In this document: in pieces, positions 20,851 to 24,992 of the stretch | Position numbering within the stretch: position 1 is the stretch's first letter | How the letters are laid out: each line of letters starts with the position of its first letter | Assembly (NCBI GenBank): GCA_011763485.2 | Contig: JAANSK020175549.1 | Coordinates: forward strand, 1-24,992 | DNA from: Isoetes engelmannii | Taxonomy: Eukaryota; Streptophyta; Lycopodiopsida; Isoetales; Isoetaceae | Direction of reading: 5' to 3' | DNA length: 24,992 nt | Notes under the pieces: model-generated | Database searches by the model: none | The model's input: the letters and a program-made list of their open reading frames with translations, nothing else | Told to the model about the DNA's origin: nothing | Translations under genes and position numbers: made by a program

Positions 20851-22835
20851 TCAACTAGACATGTGGCTAGAAGACAATGGAACAGCATAAGGAGAGTCCC
20901 AATCAGCGTCAAAAACAGCCTGAAGTTGTTCCACAATGTTCGGATTATATGAGCCAAAACTGAGACCAGTTGTGGTATAAAAATAATCCCATATAAGATT
21001 GCTGGTCCCAATATGGGCTCTTGTGCTGCTTACAGCATACTTCCCATGGTTAACTCTGGTAAAGCCAGGGTACAAATTCTGAGTACTGCTATTAGACTTT
21101 ACAGCTGGACCTGTGAAGTTAAAGCCGAGAACTTCGTAATACTTTATTTCTACTTTTCCAGAACATTTATTATACTTGGAAGCACTACAAAGTGTGTTGG
21201 CATAGTCTAGAAATCTGAGGTATTCATCAGTGCCATCTATAAAGTGCGTCCAACGAGCTACAAGGAGATGCACAATAGCATGTTTTGAGAAAACTACCTG
21301 TATTATGGAGATAGATTCTGGAATTAATATCTGATATGACTATATGGTTTCCCATATTTGAAGGAAATTCTCACCTTTGAAATTGCTGAAGAAAGCGCAG
21401 ACCAGTAGACAAGGTATTTTGTATATTGAGATTGCCCCAACCAATCCATTGTGCTTATACGTAAGATTCCACTATTTGGTGTTGAAAGTATGGTGTCTAT
21501 CCATCCTTGCTCATCATTCAGATGACCATACATTATCTGCGGTCCAACAGAAATGAGTTAATTGATAACACATTCCAATTATCTCCATTGTACGGCCATA
21601 ACCAGCTGACAAATAACTAGTATTTTGACCTCTTGTACATTAAAACAAGAAACCTGTTAAAGGGAAGGATGAACCTCTTGTGGTGCAAAGGACAGATAAG
21701 ATAGCCATGAACCTGAACTGTGTACTGAGTAACCAGGAGTATCAAGTCTTAGATGGAAAAGACCTTCAGGATCTGCAGAAGAATCAGCCAGAGGAGACCT
21801 GTAAATTAAAAACCCAATAACTAAGTGTCTTAATATATGTAACAAATTGTCTTAGAATACGTGTATGTACACTTTCATAAACATACTTGCACCGCTTTTT
21901 GGAACTGAGAATGTGCGACCAGCATGGCACTTTGCGACTGACTTGCCACTGCTTATCAAACACAGTCTTAGTGAACAGGCTTGCATTTAAAGATGTCAAG
22001 GTCCATAGGTTATGGAAATAAATCTCAGCACGAGCTGCTAATTCTGAACAGTTGGCAATGTATATTCCAAGCTCCTTTACCTGTCAATTTTTAGAGCATC
22101 AACCAGAGAAACCACATTTTTTGCTTATGATCATGCAAAAGACCATTTCTAGTTGCTTTACAGCTTACTTGAGTAAGAGACTTCCAGTCATTATTTGCTG
22201 ATCCAATATAAACGTGACGTTTATCTGCTATCCACATCTTGGTGTGTACTATTCCAGCGCCAAACCAGTCATCAAGCAAAAGGGTTCTGTTTTGAACATT
22301 TGGTCTTCCCGATGCAAGCTGGGCAGATTCAGTGTCATAATCTGGTGAGAAACCTGAGTGCTGGACGATCCTGTTAGAGGATGAGCACATGAGAAACTAA
22401 AAGGGGGCTAAACTAAAAAATGCAATGGTTGTTTATCACATACCTGATTTGTGTTTTTCTGTCTGCAGCGGCTTCAAGCGAATTAAACACAGATTGACCT
22501 ATCGGAGCTCCAAAGTGCTCCATCTCACTCTGTGTAAAGCCATATTCACCAGATCCAGGGATGTGGGGCTGAGCCAATAGTTGCCAATATTGGGCAACTA
22601 TGTCTAGGCTTCGTGTGGCATTACCAGCCAGCCATTGAAGCACATCCCCTGTTTGAAGAACACCAGGGACCAGAGAAAGCTCAGGCATGTCCGTCGGAAT
22701 GGATTGGACAAGCCAAGCTTTACATTGTTGTGATCCATCACTTTCTGCTTCAGATGTTCCCACTAATAGCAGTACAACCAGCAGCACTGTGGCACCCCGA
22801 GCGCCCCAAGCCATGGCTGTGGTTTGAAGCGCCAT
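20851..22835 (-). CDS. Secreted PLD3/PLD4-type phospholipase D family protein, six exons, 506 aa
   Basis: Exons on the minus strand are 22835-22444, 22370-22169, 22080-21887, 21798-21675, 21536-21375 and 21297-20851. All five introns are GT-AG, and the joined frame is open for 507 codons including TGA. Residues 1 to about 30 are a signal peptide (hydrophobic [10 protein letters not shown], then SEA). HKD motif 1 is canonical: H173-T-K175, D180, G-S-A-N190. HKD motif 2 is H442-G-K444 through G-T-S-N458, with Ser at the usual Asp position. The second motif also departs from HxKx4D in animal PLD3. The linker includes [12 protein letters not shown] and the end has DWDSPYA, both family hallmarks. 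Six N-x-S/T sequons support a luminal or secreted location. Animal PLD3/4 act as lysosomal 5' exonucleases and in lipid metabolism; the plant substrate is unknown. No break is seen, so this is probably a working host gene. Confidence 0.93.
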
Positions 22836-22886
22836 AGCCTAAATCTCAATGGTTTTGTAAGTTGCCAATTTCCAATGGTCAGCCAG

Positions 22887-22899
22887 AATATTATAATTT
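22887..22899 (-). promoter_or_regulatory. Possible TATA-like element of the phospholipase gene
   Basis: Minus-strand AAATTATAATATT lies about 55-60 nt upstream of the ATG at 22835. A fold-back element begins only about 10 bp further upstream. The assignment is weak, as A/T-rich hexamers are common and the 5' untranslated region would be very short. Confidence 0.25.
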
Positions 22900-22908
22900 G
22901 AGGAAGGG

Positions 22909-23129
22909 ACGGAAAAAACCTCTCGGCTGCCTTCAGCCCGCAGGTCCAGTTATATGTTGCCACGTGGCAGCAGTCCCTTTCAAGCAAACTATCTACGCCA
23001 TTTTAACGTTCGTTCCGGCATTTTTACTCTTTGTTCCGCGTTTTTATTATCCATTCTATTGAAGGGAGATTCTTGGCCACTAGATCAGCTGTGATCGATT
23101 GTTGAAAGCAGCCCAGAGGTTTTTTCCGT
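22909..23129. mobile_element. Fold-back (MITE-like) element of about 221 bp upstream of the phospholipase gene
   Basis: ACGGAAAAAACCTCTCGGCT onward (22909-22935) is the reverse complement of 23103-23129, with 2 mismatches in 27. There is no coding capacity. I see no clear target duplication, so the borders are approximate. It starts about 75 bp upstream of the ATG and so lies in the promoter region. Confidence 0.65.
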
Positions 23130-23133
23130 TGAG

Positions 23134-23460
23134 TAAAAGTCCCCTTACCCTGCTTTCGGGGCTCTCAACCAGGCCCAGGCCTCCGCCTCCACAGGCTTGG
23201 TTTGGGAAATTTTTTGGGCTAAAACGTCAAATTTCCTGCTGTTGTAAACCTATCCGGCAGGCTACAGTTTTTATCTTCTAATCTGTCGGAAAACCCAAGA
23301 AAACTATCTATATTTAGCAGGAAATTTTCCTGCATTTCTTGATGCAACAAGCTAAATCTCAAATCTGTCCGGATGGTTACAAGGTTTCCCCGGAATTTCC
23401 CGAACCAAGTCCACAGGTCGCCCTGGTTTCAAACCCCAGAAGCAGGGTAAGGTGACTTTC
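23134..23460. mobile_element. Second fold-back (MITE-like) element, abutting the first
   Basis: AGTCCCCTTACCCTGCTT onward from 23139 pairs with the reverse complement of 23434-23457 (about 3 mismatches in 24). Pairing continues inward with gaps through ACCAGG, CTTGGTTYGGGAAATT (near 23197-23212) and a shorter TTGTAA/ATCCGG block. The whole unit is therefore a long imperfect palindrome. It has no coding capacity, and no target duplication was identified. Confidence 0.6.
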
Positions 23461-24194
23461 TTTTATACAAAATAGAAATAGAAATAGGGTCGCAATTCAT
23501 TGGCATGCATCTTCATTGCGTCATGTGGCGCCCCAATACTGCGGAATGGAATTCGGGTCCCCTAATTCCACGCCGACTCTTTTGGGTTTTCTACCGGCTT
23601 TGTTAGGGTTCAGATTTTCGCAGGGCCTCGAATCCTCACTGATAGAAATATGTCTGATCAGGTGCAGGGCTCTTCGCAAGTAGAAATATGGCAGGGCCTC
23701 CGATCTACAAAACAAAAGAATAGAAAGAGCAAATAATTTTCAGAAGAAGAGCTCTTCAGGTGCCCAATCTGCAGTAATAAATGTCAACAGATCAGAATAA
23801 GAGTCCCCTATTTCTATTTTGTATGGAAATGGGTGTCTGATCCACAATTCCCCCACTCGGGTAGACTCGCTCACGGCTACCGCCAGTCGCAGGGCCCCTC
23901 TTTACGTGATGAAATAATGTTTCAAAAATCAGGAGCTCCTCTTTATGTGACGAAATGGTGTCCCAGACGCTAGGAGCGGATCTCTTGGAGTGGCGGAATG
24001 TCACACCATTCGGCTGGGTTTGCTAGGTTCTAACATGATGTTTGAGTTATTGCAGACATGGAGGTTGTCATACATGAAAATATTTTTGGGAAATTTTATT
24101 ACTTTTTATTGAGCATGGAGCAACCTAAGCTTGTAGGCATTTGCAATTATAAGGTGGTGGCAAAACCAAAATTTGAGCATTGGATGTATAATTA
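23461..24194. other. Intergenic stretch with a short inverted repeat and a 41-bp duplication
   Basis: TACAAAATAGAAATAGAAAT near 23466 is mirrored by CCCTATTTCTATTTTGTATG near 23806, with a 6-bp gap, perhaps a third fold-back unit. Two 41-bp copies (CTCTTTACGTGATGAAAT and CTCTTTATGTGACGAAAT) occupy about 23894-23975. A small plus-strand frame from ATG 23650 (MSDQVQGSSQVEIWQGLRST) has no support as a gene. Confidence 0.45.
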
Positions 24195-24992
24195 GAAGAT
24201 AAGATAAGATAAGCATTTTTAACGTCGCACCACAAAGGCAGCATCCAATTGGACATGCGACGGAACAATACATAAGGGGACCGAAGTCCTTAAACAGAAC
24301 GGGGACCAGAGTCCTGAAACAATGCAAACAGAAGGACCGAAACCACAAACATCTAGTTTTTATGCTTATATGCATGTTTACAGTTTAATGTTGATCCGTT
24401 ATGCATCTATGTATACCCAAGCCATGGATCACGAGGCCACTGGTCATGAATGATCGCAGCACCGCCCCTGTAAATAGCCCATTTCCGTTGTGCCCTTGCT
24501 TCCCGCACTTTACAAAGTTCCTCCCTCCGGCAACTCAGCTGAGTAAGTGTAAGGTCTTCCTGCACCGAGAATCTGGTATTCCGAAGATGCCTACCGTGTT
24601 GGAGCACATGTAATCTATGCTGCCGTGTCTGAAAGCGAACCAAGCGATGGCGTGGCCGATCTGGCCGTGGGATCCCAACCCTGTATGCTGCCTGTATGCC
24701 TGGACATGAGATGTGCATAGTGTCCTTGAAAAAACACTCTGCTTCCTGTACATCCGATTCACTACTGGACTCGGGCAGGCCTACAATTCGCAAATGAAGA
24801 GCTCGGTCCTCCGGATACTCACTATACTCCGGACACCCTGTGTCAGACCTATCTGAATTGGATGCTGGCATGGAGTCCTCTACCGGCTCTGTCTGTATAC
24901 CTATCTCCGTGTAGAATATCTCTGCTGAGTCTGTCTGTGTGGCCATCTCTGTACAGGACGAGGCTGCAGTCTGAGTGGCTGCATCCACAACT
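24195..24992 (-). mobile_element. LINE-type element keeping ORF1 and a 3' tail but no ORF2 (partial, runs off the window)
   Basis: The minus strand carries an ORF1-like frame (24992-24407). About 210 nt of non-coding sequence follow, then a (CTTAT)3-type tail at 24213-24196. The 3' part, CCAATTGG then GTGGTGCGACG and TAAAAAT before the tail, resembles the end of the left LINE (CCAATTGG, GTGGCCGAT, AAAAAAT, tail). Both may thus use related reverse transcriptase. There is no space for ORF2 between ORF1 and the tail, so this is a non-autonomous or internally deleted element. Confidence 0.65.
24407..24992 (-). CDS. LINE ORF1-like protein, N-terminus outside the window
   Basis: The open frame runs from the window edge to a stop at 24407, about 195 codons. 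The N-terminal part is low-complexity with AATQTA, MATQTDS and IGIQTEP at intervals of about 14-16 residues. The middle has LHLRIVGLPESSSESDVQEA and a CFF..TM segment, then AAYRVGIPRPDRPRHRLVRF. The end has VLQHGRHLRNTRFSVQEDLT and then REELCKVREARAQRKWAIYR. This order (RI.GLPE, YR.G, RP....V.F, L..GR.L, EDLT, R..L.K.R.AR..K.A..RG) matches the RRM-like and C-terminal domains of L1-type ORF1 proteins, which bind the element RNA. No stop or frameshift is visible in the part shown, which suggests fairly recent activity. Confidence 0.75.
   Translation of the reverse strand, partial: VVDAATQTAASSCTEMATQTDSAEIFYTEIGIQTEPVEDSMPASNSDRSDTGCPEYSEYPEDRALHLRIVGLPESSSESDVQEAECFFKDTMHISCPGIQAAYRVGIPRPDRPRHRLVRFQTRQHRLHVLQHGRHLRNTRFSVQEDLTLTQLSCRREELCKVREARAQRKWAIYRGGAAIIHDQWPRDPWLGYT

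Noticed and set aside
23650-23975. Small plus-strand gene starting MSDQVQGSSQVEIWQGLRST, perhaps spliced at TTTTCAG near 23742
   Set aside because: The first frame stops after 28 codons, the follow-on frame has no recognised domain, and it overlaps a 41-bp duplication. Too little support.
1-24992. tRNA or rRNA genes and LTR-type elements
   Set aside because: No cloverleaf with A and B boxes, no rRNA core sequence, and no long direct terminal repeats or protease/integrase motifs were seen.

Overview
The window looks like nuclear DNA of a land plant. It holds one intact-looking, intron-rich host gene (a secreted PLD3/PLD4-type phospholipase D) set in old transposable elements. Its five introns are short (73 to 138 nt). 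The elements are a Helitron with a plant-type Rep/helicase and two LINEs of the L1-like kind. The species cannot be fixed from the sequence; compact introns would suit a lycophyte or bryophyte better than a gymnosperm, but this is only a guess.

Layout: 1-214 is unassigned. 215-2512 is a decayed, 5'-truncated LINE on the + strand with recognisable reverse transcriptase motifs and a short A/T-rich repeat tail. 2513-3070 shows no gene. 3071-19941 is dominated by a very large inverted repeat: arms 3492-11669 and 11711-19941, separated by a 41-nt loop. Each arm carries one decayed Helitron, and the two lie head to head. In element order, each copy holds a non-coding 5' part, a conserved ORF of about 146 codons of unknown function, a long Rep-helicase gene whose N-terminal region is a five-fold degenerate repeat, and a 3' module with an intron-like segment. 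The left copy runs beyond the palindrome to a textbook Helitron 3' end (7-bp hairpin followed by CTAG, at 3071-3100). The right copy stops at the palindrome edge with no such end.

By hand alignment of one ORF the arms differ at roughly 10% of positions. Since the duplication the left arm alone gained a 269-bp inverted-repeat element, whose empty site is preserved in the right arm, and an 89-bp tandem triplication. It also lost several helicase-gene segments. This divergence argues against a fold-back sequencing artefact.

The host gene occupies 20851-22835 on the minus strand (six exons, 506 aa). Its upstream side carries two abutting fold-back elements (22909-23129 and 23134-23460). Its downstream side carries short tandem repeats. 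The right edge (24195-24992, minus strand) is a second LINE-type element. It has an intact ORF1 but goes straight from the ORF1 stop to a 3' tail with no room for ORF2, which resembles a half-LINE.

I do not see a defence system, gene cluster or other clearly new biochemical pathway. The most unusual object is the diverged head-to-head Helitron palindrome with its unrecognised accessory ORFs.
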